Shown: piece after piece, positions 1 to 11,983 of the stretch
Layout: each line of letters opens with the position of its first letter
Position numbering within the stretch: the stretch's first letter is position 1
DNA from: Phycomyces nitens
Lineage: Eukaryota > Mucoromycota > Mucoromycetes > Mucorales > Phycomycetaceae
Assembly: GCA_022702545.1 (NCBI GenBank)
Contig: JAHRBC010000006.1
Location: forward strand, 682,001-746,000
Direction: 5' to 3'
Length of the DNA stretch: 64,000 nucleotides
Notes under the pieces: generated by a model
What the model was told of the DNA's origin: nothing
Databases searched by the model: none
The model's input: only the letters and a program-made list of their open reading frames with translations
Made by a program: the position numbers and the translations under genes

Positions 1-3000
1 ACGAATGTTTCGGTGGCTCGGGTCATGAGGAATGAAGTATATGTAGAATCGACCTGATTGTTGGCTATTGCTGCATTGGCCTTTGGGCACTTCTATTCAC
101 TGGTGCCAGTATCACGTGATATGAATTTGAGTATTAGATTCAAAGAGCGTCAAGGATACAACGTTTTTGTTTTACCGAACTTTCTAAAGGTGGCCTGTAG
201 TCCGGCATCTAGTACGCACTCCCAGTTTCTGGAATAAAAGTTTTGTATTGTAAAAAATATATATTTAAATGCATGTGGATTCCTCTTCTGCTATATCAGA
301 CCTACCTAGCCAATACACACAGTAATATTGTGTTTTTATAGTAAAAAAATAAAATAGAAATGGTATTATGTTGAGCCATATATTTAAAAAAGAAGTGGTC
401 GAGTTTGTGCCATTGGCCAATCTACGGCAATATATTCCGGACCACAAGTCACGTTTAGAAAGTCCGGTAATGCAGAAATGTCGTGTCCGTAATATGGCTG
501 TAAAATCATTAGAACTCTTGCAAGAATTACTTTTGCATCTCGGGATACTTTTTCATGTATAATATGTTTATACTTTTTAATATATATATATATATATATG
601 TTACAGAACTGATATCTAGTTTTCTCGTATAGTGAACATTAAAATACAACTATTTTTCATTGGATCCTGTAGTCATGGAACAAGCTACCAAAATTGTCTT
701 GACTGTAATTGCTGTCCTCCTTGAGCAATAACGGGCCTATAGTCAAGTATACTCCCAGTATATAAAACAAGTTCTTCTTTGATATACCTTTTTGCAATCA
801 TTTTTCACTGTTATTTTTTTTTATATTCTTCACGATCAGCGTCCAGTTTAACGTCAATGGCCACATATCTCCTTTCCTTGAATATCAAGGTTTGCACCAA
901 GGCAACCCACTATCACTAGCCATTCTCCAATCTTGTTCTTGAATCATTGTCTCTTTATATACTTGGTGGTCCTTTCTTTCGAGGCTAGATTATCCCACGA
1001 TATATTCGTTCCATCTCTCTTGAAACTCTAACTCATCCTGATTAATATCTTGTCTTTCTAAAAAAATTCACAGATTTGCATGCCCTGAATGCACATCTTT
1101 ACACTTGTAGAATATCATCTAATTCCAAGGTCAATATTCAAAAAGCACATTATATCGCCTTGTCTGTATTTTACTTTGAGAATGAAAGATGTTTTTTTGG
1201 GTCCATCAGGATCTCGCCCTGGTATAATATCTCTTCTCCCTTAACCGCCATTTATTTAGTCTATCTACTTATTCACACTATTCAACAACGAGATTCATTT
1301 TGAACAAAAATTACTCAATGATATACGTGTGTCTACACATATATACTCGAAGCATTATATTTCTATTCATGAATGCCCAACAATTGTTCGTTCCTTTCTT
1401 ACAGACATCTGGTCAATTATTGGTAAATTTGATACGCATCGCATGTTTCCAAGGATAAAATACGCTACCTCTTGTCTTTTTTCTAGTCTGTTGAAAGACC
1501 ATGTCTTCTTGCTTTAGCTGCACAACAACATGTTCTTTAATTAAAATGGCTTCTTCCCTTCCTTTCTACACCAACTACCATCTCGATTCTTATAAATTGA
1601 TTACAAGTTCATATTTATATATATTCCATAGCTTTAAATTTTCAGACACTTGATCTCATCTTGTCTTGAATGATACATTACCACATGCCCCATAGTACGC
1701 TTCTAGCTGCTTCTTGTTTTCGCCGACTACTAATATATGATGCTTTTTACTATGATTCTTTACTTCATTGCTTCTCCAATTACCATTAATAAATTCTTTT
1801 GCATTATTGATACCCGTGTCCAATATTCTATATCCTTTCTCCACTCCATGTCCCCCATTTTTCATCCTGCTACCTTTTATGCTGACACATATGCCCATTT
1901 CAGTGTCATTTTCCTGTTCCATTAGACAGCTTAAGCTTTTCACGTGGTAATCTCGACTTTATACGCCCAACTCTAGATCCACATGCCTGTAACTTTCAAA
2001 AGTTTTTTTTTCTGGTCATTGTCCTTGTCAACTGCTATCGACAACATATAGTAGCCTCTCCTTCTTAACTCGCCTTTCTCCGCGTCCATTCTATATAGCC
2101 TTGCTCCCCCCAGCCGGTGTTACATGGTGCCGGCTGTGTGGTCACAATACTCGGACCAAACACTTATTTGTTAAATGTCCTCTTGTTTGGCAGGTTTGAA
2201 CTCTGGTATTACCATAATGTGATAGTCTGCTTTATGGGTAAAACCTCTGTCTTTATTGAGATAGGAATATTGAGTAAGATATAGAATATTAAGTGTAACT
2301 ATTGAGTATATATGGAAATGGGATAATAGATATTGGATAGTTATATAAAGGGAAACTGGACTGTCACACATAATGTATCCCTAAACATCCGACCAGTCAG
2401 TCCATCTACACTATTTATTGCTTTTTATAGCCACGGTTTACCCATGTAATTATCACATATTGACTGCAGTTTGAATGGCATACTGGGGAAAACGTATTTG
2501 ACAACGTTCTTTTACTGCTGTCAATGTAAAATGTCTTGAAAGATCTTTCCATGAAATACTTTAAATGTACTATGGACTAGTGCATCATGTACTCTATTAG
2601 ATCTCTAATGGTCTCATTTGGTATATATTTGTGGGTTAATATCCTCGACCTTTACTTATCTATAAAGTTGGTCTTGTTTTTTCTTTCTTTTTTTGGACAA
2701 ATCGAATATATATTTCTTTTTTCATAAGAAATAAAGAAATGCCGTGCGTTCAAGATTGGCGTGTATGATTAGGTAATTATTTCATGGACGTATGTCTATT
2801 TGATTCGTGTACTTTGCACTCCATGATTATAAGGTTTTGGCTTTTGAGTTTGTATTACTAAATTTCGATGTCATTTTTTGTGCAAAAAGGTGGCTTTGAG
2901 CACATTCAAATGTTCAGCAAGTTAACCCGATGGACTGGGAAATACGTGTCTTTTTATGGTCATAAAAAGAAGTAAGATTATATACATTATTATTATTTAG

Positions 3001-3063
3001 CCATATTCTGCAAAGGCTAATAGATTACACTTGCAAATGTGTATATATATGTATATGCATATA

Positions 3064-3097
<34 letters not shown>

Positions 3098-3426
3098 CGT
3101 ATATGTATATATATATATATCTTGAGCATCGAATTGAAATTGATTTGGTAAATTAAAGATAGTCCCACAGAAATACTGCCAAATATTTCAATCCTTTTCA
3201 TTTACCAATACACTCCATTTCTTCAAACCATTACATTTTTTGCAATCCGGAACTCTTTTTATTACACAGATTTTCTATTCGTCTTTGCTAAATCAACATT
3301 TTGAAAATAGAGTTTGTGCAAGTGAAATTAAAGCCCAATTCTGTATTACGAGATTATCTACTATTTTTACTTTCAAAGAATGTGTTTGCAGCCACAGCCA
3401 TATGTATTGCATGCTCATGAGTGCAC

Positions 3427-3458
<32 letters not shown>

Positions 3459-3913
3459 GAAAAATAAGTTGGCATTTGGTGCTTGATTAGACCAGACAGA
3501 GAAATCATTGAGTAAGTCACTGTGACTTTGAATACGTGACTATTCTTGCATTTGCCCTGTAATGGAAATGGGTTACAATACATGACACTCGAGTTGCTTT
3601 TGTGGCCTGACCACCTCCCTATATACATTGATTACCCTGTAGTCTCAAAAGCAGGCAAATATATAGTGTAACGTGTAAGAATGCGTATTTCTTTGCACCT
3701 TTTAGAATCTCATATGCCACAAATGATGCTGCGATGACTAGATGGACTTTCAAAAGATGTACTACATTCAAAAACGGAAATGTATAGAAATCGGTCTTCT
3801 TCTTTCTTTTTCAATTCCCGCATTATAAAGTAAACCCACTCTTTACACATAAAGATCCACATTTTTATTTTATTTTTTATTTTTATTTTCTTCATTGCTA
3901 TTAAACTTGAACA
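1..3913. other. AT-rich region without a supported gene
   Basis: No open frame here has recognisable protein sequence. A pyrimidine-rich plus strand between about 800 and 2100 gives a 95-codon frame on the minus strand (1656-1943) that I do not recognise; it could be a decayed element. Simple repeats include a TA tract near 583-599, an alternating ATGTAT/TATA tract at about 3041-3120 and an AAT trinucleotide tract at about 3427-3457. Confidence 0.6.
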
Positions 3914-5162
3914 ATGCAAGCACATCCTTTAATCGATTCAAACCACAATTCACCATTTCCTGTGTTTGGTCTACCCAATACTGCAATTTATAATCCAATG
4001 TCCATCAAAGGTCAAAAGTCAGAATGGAAATCTCCCAATGAACAAGAGAAGCGTAAATGGGATGAGCTTGGAGACTCGGATGCCAATGTCCATGTCCCAA
4101 AGTTATTTCGTAAGCCAAACAAATAAAAGGCCACTAAATAAATAAATAAACATGTAGTCTGTTGCTTACCTTTATTTTTTTTCTTAAAAATAGAGAAAGA
4201 AGAACCCGAAGACAATGCTGTATTTGAGGGAACTCCAGGCAAGTGGATTTGGGTTTTATAGATAAAGTATTGGATTATTAACATCATTGTAGGTAAGAAT
4301 AAATGAATAAACGAATGCTTTGATTTGACCTAGACTAATGGTTATCTTTGGTAAGTATGAATGCAAGTGGTGTCCAATTAAAGTGTGCTTTATTAACAAG
4401 CATTCTAGTCTCCAATCAGAAGAACAACAGACAAGGCGCAAAGAGCAGAACCGGGCTGCCCAAAGAGCCTTCCGAGAGAGAAAGGAGAGATATGTAAAGG
4501 AACTCGAATTGAAGATCGAGACAATGGAAAAAGAATACACAAAGAACAATGAAGCACTCAAGAAAGAGAACGAAGAGCTGCAGTCCTTGGTAAAGAGTAT
4601 GGAAGCAGACATCTATACTCTCAGGGGAGCTGTATATGCCTTTGAGATATCGGCCAACAAATTGCGGGAGGCTGGTATTGATGTGCCCGTTGACAATAAC
4701 CAAACCGTATCTCCACCTGGTTCTGGGTCACAGCGGCCTCTTGTTGTCGAGGGCAAGGTGTCTCCGGTACAGCTGCCACTCTCCAACATGTCCTACAAGC
4801 GGCCAGGGGAAATGGTACTGGACATCTTCTCTCCCAACTTGGGGGAGCCCATCTATCAGACCCATGTAGACACAATGATCCAGGAGGATGTGGGTCGATT
4901 GCCTTGTGTTACTGAAAGTTTTGCTCAGAGTACATCCAAAAGATTTGAGCATGAACCACATCCAGATACTTTGACAGGAGTCAGGATGATCCCTTACTCA
5001 CAGGTCTGGGAACGGCTGTCTGATCACCCAAGAATCGAAGAGGTGAATATTGAAGAGCTTTGCAGGGAGATGAAACAAAAGGCAAAGTGTTCTGGTTCTG
5101 GCGCGGTCATTGAAGAAGAGGAACTTGAAAAGGTTCTGCGCAGACTGGACAATGGCGCCTAG
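3914..5162 (+). CDS. bZIP transcription factor, AP-1/Yap-like
   Basis: The large last exon (4409-5162) encodes a fungal bZIP domain. Its basic region contains NRAAQRAFRERKER (the Yap/Pap1-type signature NxxAQxxFR), and the leucine-zipper coiled coil follows directly (KELELKIETMEKEY onward). The tail ends in an acidic segment and has one Cys in the context AKCSGSG. The ATG at 3914 starts exon 1 (3914-4109). The middle is hard to splice: one frame-consistent model is exon 2 at 4194-4252, a 17-nt exon at 4334-4350, then 4409-5162, giving about 341 aa; a GC donor at 4239 was considered but leads to stops. Family members bind DNA as dimers in the nucleus, often in stress responses. The DNA-binding call is firm; the stress role is inference and the exon 2-3 structure is uncertain. 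Confidence 0.85.
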
Positions 5163-5440
5163 GATGTGTATATATATATATTTATATATACATAATATAA
5201 TGCACAGGATGCAGCATGCCAATCACTCTAAAATACACTTTTTCTTTTTCTATCTTCTTGTCTTTATATTCTCTATACCAAATCCAAACACATTACATGT
5301 ATCTACATACAAACAATCTCTGCAGCCTTTCTTTTTAAAAAACCATTGGGAAATTGCCCAAAATAAAAATAATATATATTTTTTTAAATGGTATCATTAA
5401 TATATACACACATTCAATTAATAAACCAGTTCTTTTCTAA

Positions 5441-6210
5441 ATGCTCTTTATGGTCAGCAGAAGCCTTGAGAAACTCTTGGCAAATATGAGAGTATTGGCG
5501 AGATTTCTAAAAAGATATAAAACCAACAATGATGAGTAGTATTCTTTAAATCCACTCCAACTATTTGCCGAATTATATCGCTTTACCTTTTAATTTGCCA
5601 GAATTTCTATTGTATGGCCAGATCAATCAGACCTAGAGTTTGGTTATCGTCCTGTCATAATCCCAATGCCTTTAAACAATCTCCAGAGAGATTCTATAGT
5701 AGGGCTGGCAAGGTGTATACATCATTTTAATAGAAAAAGAGTTTCAGCCCAATGTACTGTACTACTCTCCAATAGGGTCCTTTCTGGTGTTACATTGTTC
5801 TCTATATATTCGATTATTATTATTATTTGTATCAGATCTTGACATGGAACTATCGGCAGAATTGACTAGAATACTTGATAGAGTTAGATGCTGTAGACAG
5901 CTTGAAGAGCCACAGTTTGAAATGGACTTTATAGCAAAAAGGTTCAATATTAGTTGCATAGTTTGGACCCTTTTTTTTGGTATATATATATATATATAAT
6001 GACCAGAATTACGCTGATATCCTACTTTGGTTGGTGGTAAAATGTTGCAGATTAGTTTATTATTTCTTGGTCGCCAGGCTTTTACGAACAATGACTTGCA
6101 GCCAGATCAGCAATCAAGGTAAGTTCAATTTCTTATTACTAGAGCTATAAATTCTAGGGGATCAGCCGATCGAGTTGGTTTGGGTTATTCGCCTCATTGT
6201 GCTTGAATAA
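5441..6210 (+). CDS. Unrecognised small spliced gene (model)
   Basis: I do not recognise this protein. A five-exon model (5441-5535, 5602-5786, 5836-5941, 6051-6118, 6158-6210) keeps one frame from ATG to TAA and predicts 168 aa with a coding-like composition, for example PDQSDLEFGYRPVIIPMP from exon 2 and MELSAELTRILDRV from exon 3. The last two exons are rich in hydrophobic residues. Donor GTTCAA after exon 3 is weak, and an alternative frame across exons 4-5 is also open, so the C-terminus is unsafe. Parts of the opposite strand are open too (5762-6091). The gene lies 280 bp downstream of the bZIP stop. Confidence 0.35.
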
Positions 6211-6313
6211 AAAGAAAAGGTGCATATATCAACCAAGCCATTCATGTCTCGGATATCTACTGATATAGATGTCTGGTGTCAGTAATCAGATAATCAGGAA
6301 TGACATGTAATTG

Positions 6314-6344
<31 letters not shown>

Positions 6345-6526
6345 GCACACTTGGTTGAATGATGCTGGTTATTGTATACAGCATCGTATTTCCTTTTGAT
6401 CACAATGTCCTTGGACGTGAATAGAAATGAAATAGATGCGATCAGTCAATAGGCATAGGAGAATCACTGGAACTTTTATTGATTATAATCCTCTGGAAAG
6501 AATATAAACAATAAGCGCAGTTGTAC

Positions 6527-7189
6527 TCTCAAGTGATCCATTTTGCGGTACCTTTGGACCTTTTGTAAGAGAAAGACCAGAAAAAGTACCAGTTCTCAAA
6601 TATCTGTCCAGCCGTCTTACAAGGTTTGGGTATTCTCAAGCCAACCTTAACTTAACCCAAAAGCAGAGAGAATCCCCAATGTGGTTGTGGCCTTTGCTCT
6701 TGTATCTTGCAGGGTAACAACAGGAGTGCCTTTTTGTTATACCAAGCCCTTGTACGTTTCATCTTTGGGTGAAAGGCAGATTTGTCACCAAGATTTTCAG
6801 CCAATCTTCATATTCCACACTCGACTCAATTGGTCTGTCTGTCTGTCAATGTTTTATATGAATTTGGGCACAAGGTATTTAGAGTTCTGGGCAAGATCCA
6901 ACTGGCCAAATGGTCCAAAGACCATTGGAATTCTGCATCAAATGCTCAGTTTATATCAGCAAGACTCAATGGGCCATTCTATGCTCTCAGGATACAATAT
7001 CTTTTTGGCTTTGACTGCAATTCCACCAAAAGGCAAATAGAATCGACTATTCAAAAATACACATGTCTTTCTTTCTTTTTTACAGACAAAAAAAAATGGG
7101 CTTATCTAGTTGCCTGTATTCTAAACAAACTGTTTATAAATAATGCACCCAATGTTTTATTGATATTGATGAGTTGCGCATATGCGTGA
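6527..7189 (+). CDS. Unrecognised gene fragment, two probable exons
   Basis: Two long open stretches can be joined in frame: about 6527-6713, containing DPFCGTFGPFVRERPEK, and an exon from about 6781 to 7189, containing VNVLYEFGHKVFRVLGKIQ. The donor would be GTAACA after the glycine/alanine codon at about 6713. No convincing start codon or first exon was found, so the 5' end is missing from the model; it may even belong with the preceding model. I do not recognise a family. The composition looks like protein rather than random AT-rich DNA. Confidence 0.3.
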
Positions 7190-7758
7190 ATAATAACAGA
7201 CGCGTGCATTTCGAGTAGATTAGTATATATAAAAAAAAGGCGTGATTTTGAGTACCTACGAGTAATCGAATAGACGATTGTTTTGTTCGGATTTGCGATC
7301 TCTTTTGTAATTTTATATAAAACTATTTAATGTTTCCTTGTACTCAAATACTCGATGATCTCCAGAAATATAAGCGGAAACCTCCGTTAAGTTTTTTTTT
7401 GTGAAAGAAAAAAAAAGGTTTTTCTTTTCTTTTCTCTTAAAGCCTTTGTGCTAGTTTCCTGCGCCTTGCAGTATAATACCAATTTAGCATGAATGAAAAT
7501 GTCCTATATTTATGCTTTCATCCGTCTGTACATCATTCTCTTGTGCAAACATGGCCAAGATACACATGCAGCCTCATATTCCCAAGTCGTCCTGCCAAAT
7601 ATCTCTATATTTTGTAATCCATTACCGCTTCCACGTTGTCTACCCCGTTACCCTGACAATCCCCGTTCATCATAAATACCCGTTTTCTCAATCGACACAG
7701 AAGCACATCTCTTTCTTTCTTTCTTTCTTTCCCTTCTTTCTTCACTTTCCTGCCAAGA
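7190..7758. other. Intergenic region with pyrimidine tracts
   Basis: No gene is seen. It contains C/T-rich runs (about 7420-7440 and 7708-7740, the latter a CTTT repeat) directly upstream of the next start codon, as is common for fungal promoters and 5' leaders. Confidence 0.5.
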
Positions 7759-8433
7759 ATGACCCAGAGCCGTAAAGATTCCAAGACCACACACCCATTG
7801 CCCACCCACAAGCGTCCCATTGCTGCTCCACACACCATTAGGCAACCACAACCACCTTTTGGTGGCATTGTGCCAAAACTAGCCGTTCCACCAGCCTCCG
7901 TCGCACGACGCAGCAATGGAACCCTTGCCAATGTGATGTCAACGATTCCTGAACATAGTCAGCCAATGCCTCTGACGGTGTCAAAGAGGCAGGCACGCAT
8001 GGATGCCCGTCTGCTGGAAGACGATGTTCCGCTTGCTCTTTTGGCCTACAAAAAGGGATATACACCCGTACATAGTACGCAGTCATTGCACAGTGAGCCC
8101 CAAGCCGATCAACTGACAGTCAGTAAGCGTACGAGCATGCCAAGTACTGGCACCAAAATAAATAGCCCAACCCGCCACCACAGCCAACCTTCCCACACAA
8201 CCTATCCTTCTAAACCCTCCTTGTCACACAAAAGATCCCAAAAGCGTCCTTCATCTGCAGAAATCTCCAAAAAACCATCATCTTTGCCGACTACCAAGAG
8301 ACACTCCATGAACCCAGTCCCTGCAGCACCCATCTCAGATATAAGCCAACCTCAAACAAAGCACAAACGATGGTTCTCCCTTCGTCTCCCTATTAAATCC
8401 TTTCCCAAACCTACTACTGCCATTGCAGCTTAA
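7759..8433 (+). CDS. Disordered basic Ser/Thr/Pro-rich protein, 224 aa
   Basis: A single uninterrupted exon runs from ATG 7759 to TAA. The protein is unusually rich in Ser, Thr, Pro, Lys and His and has no membrane segment or signal peptide, so it is probably largely disordered. One segment looks more ordered and conserved: DDVPLALLAYKKGYTP around residue 92. The C-terminal part carries a basic/aromatic patch (KHKRWFSLRLPIKSFPK). I do not recognise a family. The length of the open frame in otherwise stop-rich DNA and the pyrimidine-rich leader support a real gene. The 3' flank contains AAT microsatellites. Confidence 0.7.
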   Translation: MTQSRKDSKTTHPLPTHKRPIAAPHTIRQPQPPFGGIVPKLAVPPASVARRSNGTLANVMSTIPEHSQPMPLTVSKRQARMDARLLEDDVPLALLAYKKGYTPVHSTQSLHSEPQADQLTVSKRTSMPSTGTKINSPTRHHSQPSHTTYPSKPSLSHKRSQKRPSSAEISKKPSSLPTTKRHSMNPVPAAPISDISQPQTKHKRWFSLRLPIKSFPKPTTAIAA

Positions 8434-8772
8434 AAATAATAATAATAATAATGCCTTCTTTGACCAACTAATAATTATATTCAATACTTTTTTTTAAAAT
8501 ATGTATGTATAAATATGCCACTGTAACTTTTTCTCTATATACTTTTCTTAAAAAAACAATAATAATAATATACTCGTCAAACAAAATATAGATCCTTGCC
8601 CTTTCAAGGTTTTGCATGTACTAGCTGTGCATGCACTGGTCTTGAGTATCCCTTTTTTTTTCTTTTCTTTTTTGAACCATCTTATGAACTTGACTTTCCA
8701 CATAATAATATTAATATTATTATTATTAATAATAATGTTCTTCTTTATTATTAAATCCTTGCAATTAAATAT

Positions 8773-10333
8773 TCAAATGTCCTTCATATCATCAAGATCC
8801 TGTACTTCTTGGTTTGCTCTGATCTGGTTCCTCTGCCTTGATTGAGAGAGCTGATAAAACTCTTCGCATTTCTCAAACACTCGTCCTGCTCCCTAATATA
8901 TACAACATCCCATTAGAGTTCTTTTGGTGTAATCAATTCAATCAATACTCTACCCTGGGTGGGATTGGTATCGGATAAAACACGGTGTACCAGCGGCTAA
9001 AGTCAAGATTAAATAAATAAATGTTGGCATCATCCAGAGGTATCCAAACTTACTACCGATCACCGATATTAAAGAATCGCTTCAGGTTCTCTTTTGGCCC
9101 GAAATTGTACATGTTCACAAATATCTGGGGAACATTTAGACTTTTTTTTCTGTCAAACCCTCCCAAAAGAACAATTAATTACCTCGCCTTCGCTCTTTGC
9201 AAGTCCCTTTTCGTAATAGTTGTTGTAGAACTCGACAGTGGTCTGTGCTGTAAAGACCTTGAAGATAATTATTAGGATAATGGCTAGAAATGATATTCTG
9301 AAAGACATACGAGATAGTAATGCCATGCACACAGGGCTCCTAGAGACAGAAAATAATAATAATATAAAAAAAAAGGTGTCAAGGGATGCTTATATGTTTA
9401 TACAACTTACCTAATGCAATTCCCATACAGATTGCAAGGATCAGTGAAAAGGCCAAGAGTGGGCGAGGATAGTAGTATGGCCACTATTTGATGGTGGTGT
9501 GGTGGTGGCGGTAGTGGTGGTGTGGGTGGGGTCAGTGATTTCAGCATGACTTGTTGTCGCCTACCTCTGTATTGACAAAATCTATGGATATTATAAATGG
9601 CCTCCAAGAGACCACGGCAAAGTATGCAGCCGATACGACCAAGTAGGTCATAAAGAGGACAAAGTATCGGTGGTTAAAGTGTCCTACACAGTTGTGGATC
9701 CAGGGACCTGTTACCCATTTGTATATATTTGACATTTTCGTGCTTAGCAAAGAGAGACACATATAATTAAATCATCAATTTTCAACCCTTACAATGATGG
9801 TCGAATCTAAGAACGCATGAATTGCAAACACTACAATGGTGGGCTCTCTCTGGCTTTGGTTGGTGGCCTAAGATAAGACGATGGTAAGATTAAGTAATTA
9901 ATAAAGACAACTCACATTTCTTGCATGTTCTTGGATATTCATCATATTCTTCCATTTCTAACAACACTTGTCGGAGTGAGGCCTCTTGTTCCTAGTGAAT
10001 ATAGTCATTAGTTTTGGATTCCCTAGCTTCACATCCTGCATCTACCTCGGGTGTCTGATCTGGTCTGCCTGTCCGCACAAGATCCATCGTTCCACCCGGG
10101 GGTGTTCTGATGGCCATGTAGTAATGAAAGTGGACACAGTAGACCATGTAGAGAGTAAAGGCCAATGTTGCAATTATGTATAGTTTTCTTGGGATGGATG
10201 CATCGGTCCATTGGTAGGTATATGGAAAGACGACGAGGTAGTATGCCAGTGCACACATGTCAATCAGTATGACGGCAAGCACTATAAACAATGGGCCAAT
10301 GTTCCATATTGCTCTGTCTACGATTTTGGCCAT
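8773..10333 (-). CDS. DHHC-type protein S-palmitoyltransferase
   Basis: Ten exons on the minus strand (10046-10333, 9916-9991, 9793-9867, 9565-9707, 9411-9483, 9311-9339, 9183-9257, 9057-9124, 8954-8996, 8773-8892) sum to 990 nt and predict 329 aa. Start is ATG at 10333; upstream in-frame codons are not ATG. Two N-terminal membrane segments are followed by a cytosolic zinc-binding Cys-rich domain (CKKC, then [11 protein letters not shown] and the DHHC tetrad split between exons 3 and 4, then [11 protein letters not shown]). Two more membrane segments follow. [10 protein letters not shown] and a C-terminal [14 protein letters not shown] region are typical of the family. The enzyme transfers palmitate to cysteines of membrane-associated proteins. 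Which fungal Pfa paralogue it matches was not determined. Confidence 0.93.
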
Positions 10334-10707
10334 TAATAAAAGAACAACCAATAATAATAATAATAGTAATAATAATAATAATAATATGCTCTTTCTGTCT
10401 CTGCTCTCTCTTTCTGTGTCTCTTCTTTTTTTTCATATTCCACTTTGCTTTTTTTGGAGTGACTTGAAACCTGTCTCCGATTCAATGACGTGCCAGCAGA
10501 GCCAAAGTCACGCTTCCATTTTTGTACATACTCCCCTTTGAAGAACAAGGTTTTCCTATTGGACATTCTCTCTCTCTGTATAATATATATATATATATAT
10601 ATATAATTTTTTTTTCTTTGCAAAAAAAAAGTGTATATAAGAATTGCTTACCATGAGAGACTCTTCTTTCTTTAACCATCACATATATATTATTTTTTCA
10701 ATCAAAC

Positions 10708-11449
10708 ATGTATTCTTCAGTCTGTTTGGGCTCCTTGCTTGTTATGGCCTTTATAGGAAATTCACTTGCCATTCCAATCAATGGTCCCACAGTGCGAATG
10801 GCAGCCACAAGCCCAGCCAATGGTCCAAGTGTGGCTATCAAGAACGGCTCCAATTTCTGTCTCTTCTTGCCACCTCGTCCTGGGCTAGAGATTGCTCCTT
10901 ACGAGGACAATGCCCTTCCGTTCTGCACTGCTCCAAATCTAGTTGAGAACTACAAGCCTCTTCCCCAGGGTAAGCCAATTGGACACTTATAAAAAACAAC
11001 AAACGACGAGGGCTAACAATCTCCTAGGATTCATTACCACCGCACACTACCTAAAGACCAGTGCATATGAGCAGGTCACTGGATACATGGATATTTCAAA
11101 GTACTCTCTCAAGCCCCACGATGGTGGTGGCCAGTACGACTCCCATGCTGGCCGCAAGCCAATTGGTGCATTCTGCAAAGGATATGATTTCTTTGTCAGT
11201 ATGATTGAGCCTGATCTCGGTCGATTCTGTATTCGGTGTTGCCAGGATACGGTAAGACACTCTTGTTAATAATAATAAATATTGGATGTTCCCCATTGAC
11301 AATTCTTCTTGTATTTTTAGCTCGACTGTCCTACTGGTCGGTCTGAGTACGGCTGTCTTCGTATCATCTCTGGCGATTACTCTAAGCCTGAAACCAGAAT
11401 ACATTCAGCCGAATCAAATTACACTCAACCAAGCACCATTTTAGAATGA
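10708..11449 (+). CDS. Secreted Cys-rich protein of a fungal extracellular family
   Basis: Three exons (10708-10969, 11028-11251, 11321-11449) give 204 aa. The N-terminus is a clear signal peptide (hydrophobic core, likely cleavage after residue 21, ...NSLA). The mature part carries a pattern FCLFLPPRPG ... FC ... GGGQYDSHA ... FCIRCCQDT ... LDCPTG ... YGCL, with cysteines that can form disulfides. This pattern is familiar from secreted proteins of Mucoromycota and Basidiomycota, sometimes annotated as similar to a macrophage-activating glycoprotein; the function is unknown. It lies divergent from the DHHC gene with about 370 bp between starts. Exon phases agree, so the model is solid. Confidence 0.85.
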
Positions 11450-11983
11450 TTGTATATCTTTTCTTCTTTTAATACTGAACAGTGACGGATCATTAACCCA
11501 TACATTTAAATATATATAAATTATCTTTCTTAGAACAAGGGGGGAAAAAAGCTCTATATATTTCCTCTCCATTATTATTATTATTATCATTATTATTATT
11601 ATTATTTTCTATTTTATCATCATTTATTATTGCTGTTGTTACTATTATTTTCTGTGTGAGATTAATAAAATATATCTATCTAGTAATAATAATAATCATA
11701 AATCAAGGAGATCGTTTAAATACATACATCTACATTCATTTATACATACATACGTACGTACGTACGTACATATATACATACCTGTCCGCCTACCTCTACA
11801 CACATACACATACACATACACAGCAACACACATAAACAAATGTGTATATATGTATTTATTTAAAGATGTAATTTTTCTCCCTGAATAGGCATTAATTGTT
11901 GTATTTTACTCATTTGCAGCAGGGAATGTGCTTTAACATGTAATTATTATTATTATATATATATGTATATATGTATATTGTCG
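11450..11983. repeat. Microsatellite-rich 3' intergenic stretch
   Basis: Between the convergent secreted-protein and phospholipase D genes lie ATT/AAT trinucleotide repeats (about 11572-11606), a TACA/TACG tetranucleotide tract (about 11740-11780) and a TA-rich tract near 11953-11980. No gene is visible. Confidence 0.7.

Noticed and set aside
5450..5515. Minus-strand exon-like frame (QYSHICQEFLKASADHKEHLEKN) near the bZIP 3' end
   Set aside because: It has a good acceptor and stop, but no upstream exon in frame could be found, and the plus-strand model there chains consistently.
6840..6960. Short minus-strand coding-like frame opposite the 6781-7189 exon
   Set aside because: Only about 38 codons between stops; the plus frame is far longer and continues with an upstream exon.
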